Assembly: GCA_029881725.1 (NCBI GenBank)
Contig: JAOUMB010000017.1
Coordinates: forward strand, 1-51,984
From: Nitrospirota bacterium
GTDB lineage: Bacteria; Nitrospirota; JACRHL01
Length of the DNA stretch: 51,984 nucleotides
Direction: 5' to 3'
How positions within the stretch are numbered: position 1 is the first letter of the stretch; each line of letters starts with the position of its first letter. The notes beneath the pieces are model-generated. The model was not told where the DNA came from and made no database searches. It was given only the letters and a program-made list of their open reading frames with translations. A program made the translations under genes and the position numbers. Shown in pieces: positions 33,993-43,151 of this stretch.

Positions 33993-34439
33993 CTACCGGC
34001 CAGCACCCACACGGGCATCCAACTCCACATCAAGAGCAATAACCGCCTCAATGAATTTATCCAGGGGGTTCTCACGACAATATTTCGCCAACCACGCCAT
34101 GTGTCCTTCCTCATCAGTGTGAGTGACTCGCCCTTTAGAATGGTTTGCCCCAGTTATGAATCCACTGATCCAATTCGCCCACAGCCACTTGAGAGAGTCC
34201 CCTATTTCATCGCTGTTGAGTCCATCTGTGAATTTTCCACAAGAGATGTCGGGAGCATAATAGGTCGCCCCACGGATTCCCGGCGGTGGCCCACTGGCAG
34301 CAGTAATTTCCTCCAGTGTGTAAGTTTGATTTCCCTTGTGCTGTGGTGGATCAAACCGGTCAAACGGGTTCGGGGTGTCCCCCGCCCACCCGGACCCGGC
34401 CAATAATACAACCAACACTGCAACCAGTACTGTCCGCAT
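33993..34439 (-). CDS. Small secreted protein, Rap1a/Tai-like pattern
   Basis: A 148-residue protein. MRTVLVAVLVVLLAGSGWAG is a clear Sec signal peptide, probably cut after GWA. The mature part has two cysteines (DISCGKF and AKYCRENP) that may form a disulfide, a central W-x4-GFITGAN segment and the end YCRENPLDKFIEAVIALD. This spacing recalls the Rap1a/Tai immunity and HdeA-like group of small periplasmic proteins; the match is by pattern only, and no type VI effector is nearby. ATG 34439 follows GGAGGG. It faces the MBL gene convergently. Confidence 0.55.
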   Translation of the reverse strand: MRTVLVAVLVVLLAGSGWAGDTPNPFDRFDPPQHKGNQTYTLEEITAASGPPPGIRGATYYAPDISCGKFTDGLNSDEIGDSLKWLWANWISGFITGANHSKGRVTHTDEEGHMAWLAKYCRENPLDKFIEAVIALDVELDARVGAGR

Positions 34440-34555
34440 ATCGCCCTCCATCTCTACCCACCTTGCTGCCCATCCTGACGAAACGAAGCCCTTCCGTCAA
34501 ACCGTGGCCGGGCCCCATCGACAGGTCAAACCGACAACCGCCCCCGCCCCCCACC

Positions 34556-34585
34556 TTGAGTAAACACCCCCAAATCCCCTAGAAT
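34556..34585 (+). promoter_or_regulatory. Sigma70-type promoter of the leu operon
   Basis: TTGAGT at 34556-34561 and TAGAAT at 34580-34585 are 18 bp apart. The predicted start near 34592 leaves about 89 bases of leader before leuC. The leader can pair GCGGGACGT (34621-34629) with ACGCCCCCGC across a T-rich loop, but no leucine-rich leader peptide is present. Confidence 0.55.
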
Positions 34586-34680
34586 AGCCTGTTCAACCGA
34601 GTTCACCCGGACGCCGGTGCGCGGGACGTTTTTTACGCCCCCGCTGCAAGCGGCATCCCGTATCTTTCCGCGAGGCGCAG

Positions 34681-36081
34681 ATGACGGCCAAAACCCTGTT
34701 CGAAAAAGTGTGGGAAGCCCACGTGGTGCGTATGGACGGCGATGTGGCGTTGCTCTACATCGACCGCCATCTGGTGCACGAAGTCACCAGCCCGCAGGCC
34801 TTCGAAGGGTTGCGCATGGCGGGCCGCACCCCGCACCGGCCCGATTTCACCTTCGCGGTGCCCGATCACAACGTGCCCACCACGGGGCGTGAGCTGGGCA
34901 TCACCGATCCGGTCAGCCGCTTGCAGGTGGAAACGCTGGATGCCAATTGCGAGCAGTTCGGCATCACCGAATTCGCCATGGGCGACGTGCGCCAGGGGGT
35001 GGTGCACGTGATGGCTCCGGAGCAGGGCATCGTGCAGCCGGGCATGACCATCGTCTGCGGTGACTCCCACACCGCCACCCACGGGGCCCTGGGGGCACTG
35101 GCCTTCGGCATCGGCACCTCGGAGGTGGAGCACGTGCTCGCCACCCAGTGCCTGATCCAGAAAAAGCCGAAAAGCATGCGCGTCACCGTGGACGGCACCC
35201 TGGCCCCGGGCGTCACCGCCAAGGACATCGTGCTGGCGGTCATCGGCAAAATCGGCACCGCCGGCGGCACCGGCTACGTGATCGAGTTCGCCGGCTCGGC
35301 CATCATGGACCTGACCATGGAAGGGCGCATGACCGTGTGCAACATGGCCATCGAGGCGGGCGCCCGGGCCGGCATGATCGCCGTGGACGAAAAAACCATC
35401 GACTACGTGGAGGGCCGCCCCTACGCGCCCAACGGCAACGACTGGGATCAGGCCACCGCCTGGTGGCGCACCCTGCATACGGACGCCGGGGCAAAATTCG
35501 ACGCCGAGGTGCATATCGATGCCGCTTCCCTGCAGCCGCAGGTGACCTGGGGCACCAGCCCGGAAATGGTCACCGGCATTGACGGCAAGGTGCCCGATCC
35601 GGCCGCCGAACCCGATGCGGTGAAGCGGACTTCCATCGAAAACGCGCTGGCGTACATGGGCCTGAAAGCCAACACCCCCATGCGCGAAGTGACCATCGAC
35701 CGGGTATTCATCGGCTCCTGCACCAACGGCCGCATTGAGGACATGCGCGCCGCCGCCGCCATCGCGCGGGGCCGCAAAGTGGCCGCGGGGGTGTCCGCCA
35801 TGGTGGTGCCCGGTTCCGGGCTGGTGAAGGAGCAGGCCGAGGCCGAAGGGCTGGACCGGATTTTCATCGAGGCCGGCTTCGAATGGCGCGATCCGGGCTG
35901 CTCCATGTGTCTGGCCATGAACGCCGACCAGCTCGCCCCCGGCGAACGGTGCGCCGCCACCAGCAACCGCAACTTCGAGGGGCGGCAGGGCAAGGGCGGG
36001 CGCACCCACCTGGTCAGCCCGGCCATGGCGGCAGCCGCCGCCGTCACCGGACGCTTCACCGATGTGCGGGACCTGACCTAG
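34681..36081 (+). CDS. leuC: 3-isopropylmalate dehydratase large subunit
   Basis: A 466-residue 4Fe-4S aconitase-family enzyme for the second step of leucine synthesis. The cluster cysteines are in [14 protein letters not shown] and [31 protein letters not shown] and VPDHNVPTT are other family landmarks. ATG 34681 starts right after the AGGCGC leader end; ribosome site GAGGCG is seen four bases upstream. It is the first of eight same-strand genes and 48 bp ahead of leuD. Confidence 0.97.
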   Translation: MTAKTLFEKVWEAHVVRMDGDVALLYIDRHLVHEVTSPQAFEGLRMAGRTPHRPDFTFAVPDHNVPTTGRELGITDPVSRLQVETLDANCEQFGITEFAMGDVRQGVVHVMAPEQGIVQPGMTIVCGDSHTATHGALGALAFGIGTSEVEHVLATQCLIQKKPKSMRVTVDGTLAPGVTAKDIVLAVIGKIGTAGGTGYVIEFAGSAIMDLTMEGRMTVCNMAIEAGARAGMIAVDEKTIDYVEGRPYAPNGNDWDQATAWWRTLHTDAGAKFDAEVHIDAASLQPQVTWGTSPEMVTGIDGKVPDPAAEPDAVKRTSIENALAYMGLKANTPMREVTIDRVFIGSCTNGRIEDMRAAAAIARGRKVAAGVSAMVVPGSGLVKEQAEAEGLDRIFIEAGFEWRDPGCSMCLAMNADQLAPGERCAATSNRNFEGRQGKGGRTHLVSPAMAAAAAVTGRFTDVRDLT

Positions 36082-36129
36082 AAGGTTTTGGCGCTTTTTG
36101 TATTTACCGACTTATCGGGATGATCTGAA

Positions 36130-36774
36130 ATGCAATCGTTTGTAACGCTTGATGGATTGGTGGCCCCCCTCGACCGCGCCAACGTGGATACGGACGCCAT
36201 CATTCCCAAGCAGTTTTTAAAAAGCATCCGCCGCACCGGCTTCGGAAAATACCTGTTCGACGAGTGGCGCTATCTGGATCAGGGGCAGCCGGACATGGAC
36301 GTGACGAGCCGCCCGAAGAACGCCGATTTCGTGCTCAACCAGCCCCGCTATCAGGGGGCGGAAATCCTCCTCACCCAGGACAATTTCGGGTGCGGCTCGT
36401 CCCGTGAGCACGCCCCGTGGGCGCTGCTGGACTACGGATTCCGCTGCATCATTGCCAAGAGCTTTGCGGACATTTTTTTCAATAACTGCTTTAAAAACGG
36501 CATCCTGCCCATCGTTCTGCCGGCCAAGGCGGTGGACGACCTGATGGGGCAGGTAAAGGCGCATGAGGGATACCGTCTGGCAGTGGACCTGCCTGCCCAG
36601 ACCATTACCACCCCGGATGGCGAAGCCATCCCGTTCGAGGTGGATCCGTTCCGCAAGGACTGCCTGATCAACGGCCTGGACGACATCGGCCTGACCCTGC
36701 GCCACGTGAAGGACATCCGTGCCTACGAAACGCAGCGCAAGACCCGGGCCCCGTGGCTGTTCGCGGGCAATTAA
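36130..36774 (+). CDS. leuD: 3-isopropylmalate dehydratase small subunit
   Basis: A 214-residue swivel-domain subunit that pairs with LeuC. The family landmarks [20 protein letters not shown], the substrate loop [20 protein letters not shown] and [20 protein letters not shown] are intact. The length is normal for the bacterial form. Spacing to leuC is 48 bp and to leuB 46 bp. Confidence 0.97.
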   Translation: MQSFVTLDGLVAPLDRANVDTDAIIPKQFLKSIRRTGFGKYLFDEWRYLDQGQPDMDVTSRPKNADFVLNQPRYQGAEILLTQDNFGCGSSREHAPWALLDYGFRCIIAKSFADIFFNNCFKNGILPIVLPAKAVDDLMGQVKAHEGYRLAVDLPAQTITTPDGEAIPFEVDPFRKDCLINGLDDIGLTLRHVKDIRAYETQRKTRAPWLFAGN

Positions 36775-36820
36775 TCTTTTATCCGTCATTTCCAGACGCT
36801 GAGTGCAAGGAACTTCGAGC

Positions 36821-37894
36821 ATGGCCAAGAAGGTGGTGATCCTCCCCGGAGACGGGATCGGACAGGAAATCGTGCCCCAGGCGGTACGGGTGATGGACCT
36901 TCTGGCGAAGGAGTACGGCATCGCCATCGAGACCGAGAGCCACCTGATTGGCGGCGCGGCCTACGACAAGACCGGAACCCCCCTGCCCAAGGAAACCCTG
37001 GCCGCCTGCAAGGCCGCCGACGCGGTGCTGCTGGGGGCCGTGGGCGGCCCCAAGTGGGAAGGGCTGGACTATTCCGTGCGCCCGGAGCGCGGCCTGCTCG
37101 GCATCCGCAAGGAGTTGCAGCTGTTTGCCAACCTGCGCCCGGCGGTAGTGTTTCCACAACTGGTGCATGCCTCGTCGCTCAAGCCGGAAGTGGTGGCCGG
37201 GATCGACGTCATGGTGGTGCGCGAACTGACCGGTGACATCTATTTTGGCGAACCCCGTGGCGTGACCGGCGAGGGCGACGCCCGGCGCGGCCTGAACAGC
37301 ATGGTCTACACCGCGCCGGAGATCGAGCGCATCGCCCGCAAGGCGTTCGAAGTCGCCCGCGTGCGCAGCAATAAGCTGTGCTCGGTGGACAAGGCCAACG
37401 TGCTGGAGTGCACCGAGCTGTGGCGCGACGTGGTGAACGAGGTGCATGCGGATTATCCGGATGTGGCGCTGAGCCACATGTATGTGGATAACGCGGCCAT
37501 GCAGCTGGTGCGCTGGCCCAAGCAGTTCGACGTGATCGTTACCGGCAACATCTTCGGCGACATCCTGTCCGACGAGGCCTCCATGCTGACCGGCTCCATC
37601 GGCATGCTGCCGTCCGCCAGCCTGGGGGAATCCCACGCCATGTACGAGCCGATCCACGGATCGGCGCCGGATATTGCGGGCAAGGACCTTGCCAACCCGA
37701 TTGCAACCATCCTGAGTGTCGGTATGATGTTCAAGTACACCTTCGGCAAGCCGGAGGCGGAACAGCGGGTGGAGCAGGCAGTGTCCCGGGTGCTCGACGC
37801 CGGGGCGCGCACCGCCGATATCGCCACCGGGGATGAAACCGCCATCGGCTGTGCCGAAATGGGCGACCGGATCGTGGCCGCCCTGGGCGACTGA
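36821..37894 (+). CDS. leuB: 3-isopropylmalate dehydrogenase
   Basis: A 357-residue NAD-dependent decarboxylating dehydrogenase for the third leucine step. Landmarks are [19 protein letters not shown], the substrate-binding [34 protein letters not shown], the metal-binding [20 protein letters not shown] and the NAD site [20 protein letters not shown]. Start at ATG 36821 with AAGGAA nine bases before; an upstream GTG at 36803 adds six unconserved residues. A GC palindrome follows its stop. Confidence 0.97.
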   Translation: MAKKVVILPGDGIGQEIVPQAVRVMDLLAKEYGIAIETESHLIGGAAYDKTGTPLPKETLAACKAADAVLLGAVGGPKWEGLDYSVRPERGLLGIRKELQLFANLRPAVVFPQLVHASSLKPEVVAGIDVMVVRELTGDIYFGEPRGVTGEGDARRGLNSMVYTAPEIERIARKAFEVARVRSNKLCSVDKANVLECTELWRDVVNEVHADYPDVALSHMYVDNAAMQLVRWPKQFDVIVTGNIFGDILSDEASMLTGSIGMLPSASLGESHAMYEPIHGSAPDIAGKDLANPIATILSVGMMFKYTFGKPEAEQRVEQAVSRVLDAGARTADIATGDETAIGCAEMGDRIVAALGD

Positions 37895-37901
37895 CACCCG
37901 G

Positions 37902-37931
37902 CCCGCCGCGCGGCGGGTTATTCACCTTTTT
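37902..37931 (+). terminator. Weak terminator or attenuator between leuB and asd
   Basis: The 16-base palindrome 37902-37917 (CCCGCCGCGCGGCGGG) can form a 6-bp GC stem with a four-base loop; TTATTCACCTTTTT follows, a broken U tract. It may reduce expression of asd and the genes behind it relative to leuCDB. Confidence 0.45.
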
Positions 37932-37963
37932 GACCGGCATTGCCGGGATCGGACCAGACAGCG

Positions 37964-38989
37964 ATGTTGCAGGCCAAGGAACGGTATAACGTAGCCGTGG
38001 TCGGCGCCACCGGCGCCGTGGGCCAGGAGATGCGCGAAATCCTCGAGGAGCGGCAGTTCCCCGTGGATCAGGTGCGCATGCTCGCCTCCGAGCGCTCCGC
38101 CGGACAGGAAGTGGAATTCATGGGGCGCACCGTAAAGGTGGAAACCCTCACCGAAAATTCCTTTGCCGGAATCGACATCGCCCTGTTTTCCGCGGGCGGC
38201 TCCCGCAGCGAGCAGTTCGCCCCCCATGCGGTCAAGGCCGGGGCGGTGGTGGTGGACAACTCCAGCGCCTTCCGCATGCACGACAACGTGCCGCTGGTGG
38301 TGCCCGAGGTGAATCCGGAGGCCTTGCAAAACCATATCGGCATCATCGCCAATCCCAACTGTTCCACCATCCAGATGGTGGTGGCGCTGAAGCCGCTGCA
38401 CGATGCGGCCACCATCCGCCGCATCGTGGTGTCCACCTACCAGTCCGTGTCCGGCACCGGGCAGAACGCCATCGAGGAATTGTTCACCCAGTCCGGCCAG
38501 GTGCTGAACATGCAGGAGGCCACGGCCAAGGTCTATCCGCACCAGATCGCCTTCAACTGCCTTCCGCAGATCGACGTGTTCGACGAGCTGGACTACACCA
38601 AGGAAGAGTGGAAGATGGTGCGGGAAACGCAAAAAATCATGGGGGACGACACCATCCGCGTGACCGCCACCACGGTGCGGGTGCCGGTGTTCCGCTGCCA
38701 TTCGGAAAGCGTGAACGTGGAATTCGAAAATCCCATCACCCCCAACGAGGCGCGCGCCCTGATGAGCGCCTCCCCCGGCGTGGTGGTGTTCGATGACCCC
38801 TCCCGCAACATCTACCCGCTGGCCACCGATGCGGCGGGCGCCGATGCGGTCTACGTGGGCCGCGTGCGGGTGGACCCGACGGTGGAAAACGGCCTGAACA
38901 TGTGGATTGTCTCCGACAACCTGCGAAAAGGGGCGGCGCTGAACGCCATCCAGATCGCGGAGCAACTGATTCGGAACGCCCGGGGCTGA
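37964..38989 (+). CDS. asd: Aspartate-semialdehyde dehydrogenase
   Basis: A 341-residue NADP-dependent enzyme that makes aspartate semialdehyde, the branch point to lysine, threonine and methionine. The N-terminal VAVVGATGAVGQEMREIL, the catalytic cysteine in NPNCSTIQMVVAL and the catalytic-domain block FNCLPQIDVF with RVPVFRCHSESVNVEF are visible. ATG 37964 gives the normal length; a TTG-initiated extension from 37940 is not conserved. The leuB-asd linkage is common in proteobacteria. It supplies the DapA-side substrate of the pathway that dapC and dapD complete elsewhere in the window. Confidence 0.96.
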   Translation: MLQAKERYNVAVVGATGAVGQEMREILEERQFPVDQVRMLASERSAGQEVEFMGRTVKVETLTENSFAGIDIALFSAGGSRSEQFAPHAVKAGAVVVDNSSAFRMHDNVPLVVPEVNPEALQNHIGIIANPNCSTIQMVVALKPLHDAATIRRIVVSTYQSVSGTGQNAIEELFTQSGQVLNMQEATAKVYPHQIAFNCLPQIDVFDELDYTKEEWKMVRETQKIMGDDTIRVTATTVRVPVFRCHSESVNVEFENPITPNEARALMSASPGVVVFDDPSRNIYPLATDAAGADAVYVGRVRVDPTVENGLNMWIVSDNLRKGAALNAIQIAEQLIRNARG

Positions 38990-38999
38990 GGGCCACACC

Positions 39000-40175
39000 A
39001 TGACGGCCAAGACCACCATCTACCTGGACCACGCCGCCACCACCGGGGTGCGGGCGGAAGTGGTGGAGGCCATGCTGCCGTACTTCACCACCTGGTTCGG
39101 CAACGCATCCTGCACCTACGAGCTGGGAAAAGCCTCACGGGACGCACTGGACACGGCACGCAGCGAGGTGGCCGGGGTACTGGGCTGCCGCCCGCGTGAA
39201 GTCATTTTTACCAGTGGCGGCACCGAGGCGGACAATCTGGCCATCCTCGGCGTGGCCCACGCCCTGGCGGACCGGGGACGGCATCTCGTCACCAGCGCCA
39301 TCGAACACCACGCGGTGCTGCACACGGTGCGCGCCCTTTCCGAAGAAGGGTGGCGGGTCACCGTGCTGCCGGTGGACGGCTATGGACGGGTGGCGCTGGC
39401 GGACGTGGAGGAGGCCATCGGCCCGGAAACCACGCTGGTTTCCATCATGCACGGCAACAACGAGGTGGGCACCCTGCAGCCCATCGCGGAAATCGGCGCC
39501 CTGTGCCGGGAGCGCGGGGTGCTGTTCCACACCGATGCGGTGCAGTCCTTTGCCCATGTTCCCACCGATGTGAAGGCCCTGAACTGCGACCTGCTGTCGC
39601 TTTCGGCCCATAAATTTTACGGCCCCAAGGGCGTTGGGGCCCTGTACGTGAAAAAGGGGGTCAGACTTTCCCCCATCACCCACGGCGGAAAGCAGGAGCG
39701 GGGCATCCGCCCGAGCACCGAAAACGTCCCCGGCATCGTCGGCATGGGCGTGGCGGCGCGCCTTGCGGCGCAGGAAATGGATGCGGAAGTGGCCCGCCAG
39801 ACCATGTTGCGGGACCGGCTGATCGAAAAACTGACCGCCCTGCCGGATGTGCGCCTGAACGGCCACCCGAGCGAGCGCCTGCCCAACAACGTGAACGTGA
39901 GCGCCGCCGGGGTGGAGGGTGAATCCCTCAACCTGCGCATGGGGCTGCGCGGCATCGGGTGTTCCACCGGTTCCGCCTGCACCACCGGCTCCCCGGCCCC
40001 GTCCCACGTGCTGACCGCCATGGGCATGGTGGAACCGTGGCTGAGCGGCAACCTGCGCATGACCCTGGGCCGCAAAACCACGGAAGCGGATGTGGATGCC
40101 GCCGCGGCGGCCTACGCGGAGATCGTGCGCGACCTGCGTGCCCAGTCGGCCACCTATGTGCAGGGGAACCCGTGA
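39000..40175 (+). CDS. Cysteine desulfurase (NifS/IscS-like)
   Basis: A 391-residue PLP enzyme that takes sulfur from cysteine for Fe-S clusters or tRNA thiolation. TIYLDHAATTGVRAEVVEAM is the usual N-terminus, the PLP lysine is in SLSAHKFYGPKGVGALYV, and the active-site cysteine loop is GCSTGSACTTGSPAPSHVL. The order and loop length fit the group I NifS/IscS class. It begins 10 bp after asd and overlaps bluB by 4 bp (GTGA). No iscU or nifU scaffold is adjacent, so the sulfur acceptor is unknown; MnmA at 32209 is one candidate. Confidence 0.93.
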   Translation: MTAKTTIYLDHAATTGVRAEVVEAMLPYFTTWFGNASCTYELGKASRDALDTARSEVAGVLGCRPREVIFTSGGTEADNLAILGVAHALADRGRHLVTSAIEHHAVLHTVRALSEEGWRVTVLPVDGYGRVALADVEEAIGPETTLVSIMHGNNEVGTLQPIAEIGALCRERGVLFHTDAVQSFAHVPTDVKALNCDLLSLSAHKFYGPKGVGALYVKKGVRLSPITHGGKQERGIRPSTENVPGIVGMGVAARLAAQEMDAEVARQTMLRDRLIEKLTALPDVRLNGHPSERLPNNVNVSAAGVEGESLNLRMGLRGIGCSTGSACTTGSPAPSHVLTAMGMVEPWLSGNLRMTLGRKTTEADVDAAAAAYAEIVRDLRAQSATYVQGNP

Positions 40176-40912
40176 GCCAGGAGCACCGTTTTCCCAGGCG
40201 CGACCGACAGGCCGTGTATGAGGCCATTTACCGCCGCCGCGACATGCGGGAAGGCTTTACCGGCGAACCGCTCGACCACGAGGTGCTGGCGCGCCTGCTG
40301 CTGGCCGCCCACCACGCTCCCAGCGTCGGCTTCATGCAGCCGTGGAATTTTGTACTGATCCGCAACATGGACATCCGCGAACAGTTGTGGCGCGTGGTGG
40401 AAAAGGAGCGGCGCTCGGCGGCGGTGATCTTTGAGGGTGAACAGGCCGACATGTTCCCCACCATCAAGATCGAGGCCCTGCGCGAGGCGTCGGTGGTGAT
40501 CTGCGTCACCGTGGACCCGTCCCGGCGCGGCCCCCACGTACTGGGGCGAAACAGCGATGAGGACACGGACCTGTACAGCGCCGCCGGGGCCATCCAGAAT
40601 CTGTGGCTGGCGGCCCGGGCCGAGGGGCTGGGCATGGGGTGGGTATCGTTCTACAAAAAGCCCGACGTGCGCCTGACCCTGGACCTGCCACCGCACATCA
40701 ACCCCATCGGCCTGCTGTGCCTGGGTCCGGTGGAGGCCTTTCCGGACCAGCCCATGCTGGCGGAACTCGGTTGGGGACGCCGCATTCCGCTTCCGGAACT
40801 GATCTATTTCGAAAAATGGGGCCGCACCGAAGCCGAAACCGGCGGCCCGTGGGACGGGTTCGTGGAGGTGGTGGAGGCGACCGTTCACAAGCCGCTGGGA
40901 GGCGGGTCATGA
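40172..40912 (+). CDS. bluB: 5,6-dimethylbenzimidazole synthase BluB
   Basis: A 246-residue nitroreductase-fold enzyme that splits reduced FMN with O2 to make the lower ligand of vitamin B12. VYEAIYRRRDMREGFTGEPL, LLAAHHAPSVGFMQPWNFVL, GRNSDEDTDLYSAAGAIQNL and GLGMGWVSFYKKPDVR match BluB rather than general nitroreductases. The start is GTG 40172 in the overlap with the desulfurase stop. Both ends are coupled by 4-bp overlaps to unrelated genes. No other cobalamin gene is in the window; the gene implies aerobic B12 synthesis or remodelling. Confidence 0.92.
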   Translation: MSQEHRFPRRDRQAVYEAIYRRRDMREGFTGEPLDHEVLARLLLAAHHAPSVGFMQPWNFVLIRNMDIREQLWRVVEKERRSAAVIFEGEQADMFPTIKIEALREASVVICVTVDPSRRGPHVLGRNSDEDTDLYSAAGAIQNLWLAARAEGLGMGWVSFYKKPDVRLTLDLPPHINPIGLLCLGPVEAFPDQPMLAELGWGRRIPLPELIYFEKWGRTEAETGGPWDGFVEVVEATVHKPLGGGS

Positions 40913-42012
40913 GCGGCGGCATCCTGCCCATTCAGGCCCTGCGCGCGGCCCACGAGGCAAACCGGATTCAGTGCCCGCCCATGGATGAGGGGCAGTTGCA
41001 GCCCGCCAGCCTGGACCTGCGCCTGGGTCCGGTCGCCTACCGCATCCAGTGCAGCTTTCTGCCTCAGGACCGGCCGGTGGAAGAGGTCCTGCCGGAACTG
41101 CTCATGTACGAGGTGGACCTGTCCAAGGGGGGAATCCTTGAGCGCGGCAACGTCTACCTGATCCCGCTCATGGAAGCGCTGGACCTTCCCGACGACGTTT
41201 ATGGCCGCACCAATCCCAAGAGCAGCACCGGGCGGCTGGATATCTTCACCCGCGTCATCACCGACCGCTCCTGGCGTTTTGAGGAAGTGCGCGCCGGATA
41301 CAAGGGCCGCCTGTATCTGGAAGTGGTCCCCCGCTCCTTCACGGTGCGGGTGGTGCCGGGGCTGTGCCTCAACCAGTTGCGCCTGTTCACCGGCCACGCC
41401 CGCATGAGCGATCTGGAACTGAGCGACCTCTACCGCAGGGAACAACTGCTATACGACGAGCACGGCCAGCCCATCTCCCCGGAGAAGGCCATCATCCGCG
41501 ACGGCCTGTACATGAGCGTGGACCTGAAGGGTGAGCAGTCCGACGGCGTGATTGGTTACGTGGCCCGGCGCAACTCGGCCATCGTCGACCTGACCCGGGT
41601 GGGCGCCCACCCGGCCGCCGATTACTGGGATCCGATCCGCGCCGGATCCCGCGAGTCGGTCATCCTGGAACCGGAAGAGTTTTATATTTTCGCCTCCCGC
41701 GAGCACGTGCGGGTGCCCGGCACCGTGGCGGCGGAAATGGTCGAGTACGATGCCGGATCCGGCGAACTGCGCACCCACTATGCCGGTTTTTTCGACTCCG
41801 GCTTCGGGTACGGCCCTCGTGGTGAAATCAACGGCACCCGCGCGGTGCTCGAGGTGCGCCCCCACGATGTGCCGTTCCGCATCGAACACGGCCAGCCCTG
41901 TTTCAAGCTGGTCTACGAACGCCTTACCGACCCCCCGGAATTCACCTACGGCCTCGGTTCCCACTACCACCGCCAGTCCCTCACCCTCTCCAAACACTTT
42001 TACATTCAGTGA
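40909..42012 (+). CDS. dcd: Long-form 2'-deoxycytidine 5'-triphosphate deaminase
   Basis: A 367-residue protein of the dUTPase/dCTP deaminase superfamily. Two tandem DCD-like beta-barrel halves are visible: an N-terminal half (LQPASLDLRLGPVAYRIQCS, YGRTNPKSSTGRLDIFTRVI, RLYLEVVPRSFTVRV) and a C-terminal half (REHVRVPGTVAAEMVEYDAG, YAGFFDSGFGYGPRGEINGT). This is the double-length form found in alphaproteobacteria and relatives, not the 193-residue E. coli Dcd. ATG 40909 overlaps the bluB stop by 4 bp; queA follows after 43 bp. Confidence 0.88.
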   Translation: MSGGILPIQALRAAHEANRIQCPPMDEGQLQPASLDLRLGPVAYRIQCSFLPQDRPVEEVLPELLMYEVDLSKGGILERGNVYLIPLMEALDLPDDVYGRTNPKSSTGRLDIFTRVITDRSWRFEEVRAGYKGRLYLEVVPRSFTVRVVPGLCLNQLRLFTGHARMSDLELSDLYRREQLLYDEHGQPISPEKAIIRDGLYMSVDLKGEQSDGVIGYVARRNSAIVDLTRVGAHPAADYWDPIRAGSRESVILEPEEFYIFASREHVRVPGTVAAEMVEYDAGSGELRTHYAGFFDSGFGYGPRGEINGTRAVLEVRPHDVPFRIEHGQPCFKLVYERLTDPPEFTYGLGSHYHRQSLTLSKHFYIQ

Positions 42013-42055
42013 CCCGCGGGTCGCCTGCGGTGGCATGGGACGGCGGCCGGAGCGG

Positions 42056-43135
42056 ATGGTGGTGAAAAAAACAGGAACATCCGTGACGCCCGGCGAATCC
42101 GAACAGGGCCTGACCGCCTCCGATTTCGACTTCGATCTGCCCCCGCAGCAGATCGCCGAGCGCCCCGCCACCGTCCGCGACGCCTCGCGTCTGATGACCC
42201 TGGAGCGGGCCAGCGGCGCCACCGGCCATCACCGCTTTACCGACCTTCCCACCCTGCTGTCCCCCGGCGACCTGCTGGTGCTCAACGACACCCGCGTGTT
42301 CCCGGCCCGCATCGGCGCCACCAAAACCGGTACCGGCGGACGGGTGGAGCTGTTGCTGATGGCCGCGGACCCCGGTGGCGAATGGGGAGCCATCGGAAAA
42401 GGGAGACTGCGGGAGGGGGATACCCTCACCCTGGACGGTGGCTTGGACGGCCACATTACCGGCGTGGAAGGGGACGGCTTTTACCGGGTGCGCTTCACCT
42501 GCTCCCCGGCGGAAGTCACCGGCCACCTGGAGCGGCACGGCATCCTGCCCCTGCCACCGTACATCCGCCGTCCGGCGGACGCGACCGACCGGGAACGCTA
42601 CCAGACCGTGTTCGCCGCAAACACCGGCTCGGTGGCCGCCCCCACTTCCGGCCTGCACTTCACCGATGCGGTGCTGGCGGCGCTAGGGGAGCGGGGAATC
42701 CAGACCTGCCGCGTGACCCTGCATGTGGGACCGGGCACCTTCCTGCCCATGCGCGTGGAACGCATTGAAGACCATCGCATGCATGCGGAACGGTTTGTGA
42801 TCCCGCCGCAGGCGGCGGAGGCGGTGCGCCAGACGCGCCAGCGGGGCGGACGGGTGATCGCCTGCGGCACCACCGTCACCCGCGCGCTGGAAACCGCGGC
42901 CAGCGAAGGGGGCACGCTGGAACCCATGGAGGGGGAAAGCCGGTTGTTCATCCGCCCCGGCTACCGGTTCCGGGTGATCGACGGACTGGTGACCAATTTT
43001 CACCTTCCGCGCTCCACCCTGCTGATGCTGGTGTCGGCGCTGGTGTCCCGGGAAGCGGTGCTGGCCGCCTATGCGGAGGCGGTGCGGGAAGGGTACCGGT
43101 TTTTCAGCTACGGCGACGCCATGCTGATCCGCTGA
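42056..43135 (+). CDS. queA: S-adenosylmethionine:tRNA ribosyltransferase-isomerase QueA
   Basis: A 359-residue enzyme that transfers the ribosyl part of SAM to 7-aminomethyl-deazaguanine in tRNA to make epoxyqueuosine. DFDFDLPPQQIAERPATVRD, LVLNDTRVFPARIGATK, APTSGLHFTDAVLAALGERG, CRVTLHVGPGTFLPMRVE and VTNFHLPRSTLLMLVSALVS are the family blocks. Start is placed at ATG 42056 behind GGAG; GTG 42059 and 42062 and an ATG at 42035 are alternatives. It is convergent with the diguanylate cyclase gene, only 16 bp apart. No tgt gene follows. Confidence 0.95.
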   Translation: MVVKKTGTSVTPGESEQGLTASDFDFDLPPQQIAERPATVRDASRLMTLERASGATGHHRFTDLPTLLSPGDLLVLNDTRVFPARIGATKTGTGGRVELLLMAADPGGEWGAIGKGRLREGDTLTLDGGLDGHITGVEGDGFYRVRFTCSPAEVTGHLERHGILPLPPYIRRPADATDRERYQTVFAANTGSVAAPTSGLHFTDAVLAALGERGIQTCRVTLHVGPGTFLPMRVERIEDHRMHAERFVIPPQAAEAVRQTRQRGGRVIACGTTVTRALETAASEGGTLEPMEGESRLFIRPGYRFRVIDGLVTNFHLPRSTLLMLVSALVSREAVLAAYAEAVREGYRFFSYGDAMLIR

Positions 43136-43151
43136 CCCGCTGACCTGCTGA

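Noticed and set aside
33970-34000. TAGCTTAGTGGTG resembles the D-arm of a tRNA gene
   Set aside because: No acceptor stem, anticodon arm or T-arm can be built around it.
34561-34680. Leucine leader peptide before leuC
   Set aside because: No short frame with a run of leucine codons is present in the leader.
40100-40175. Cobalamin riboswitch before bluB
   Set aside because: bluB overlaps the upstream gene by 4 bp and no B12 box is present.
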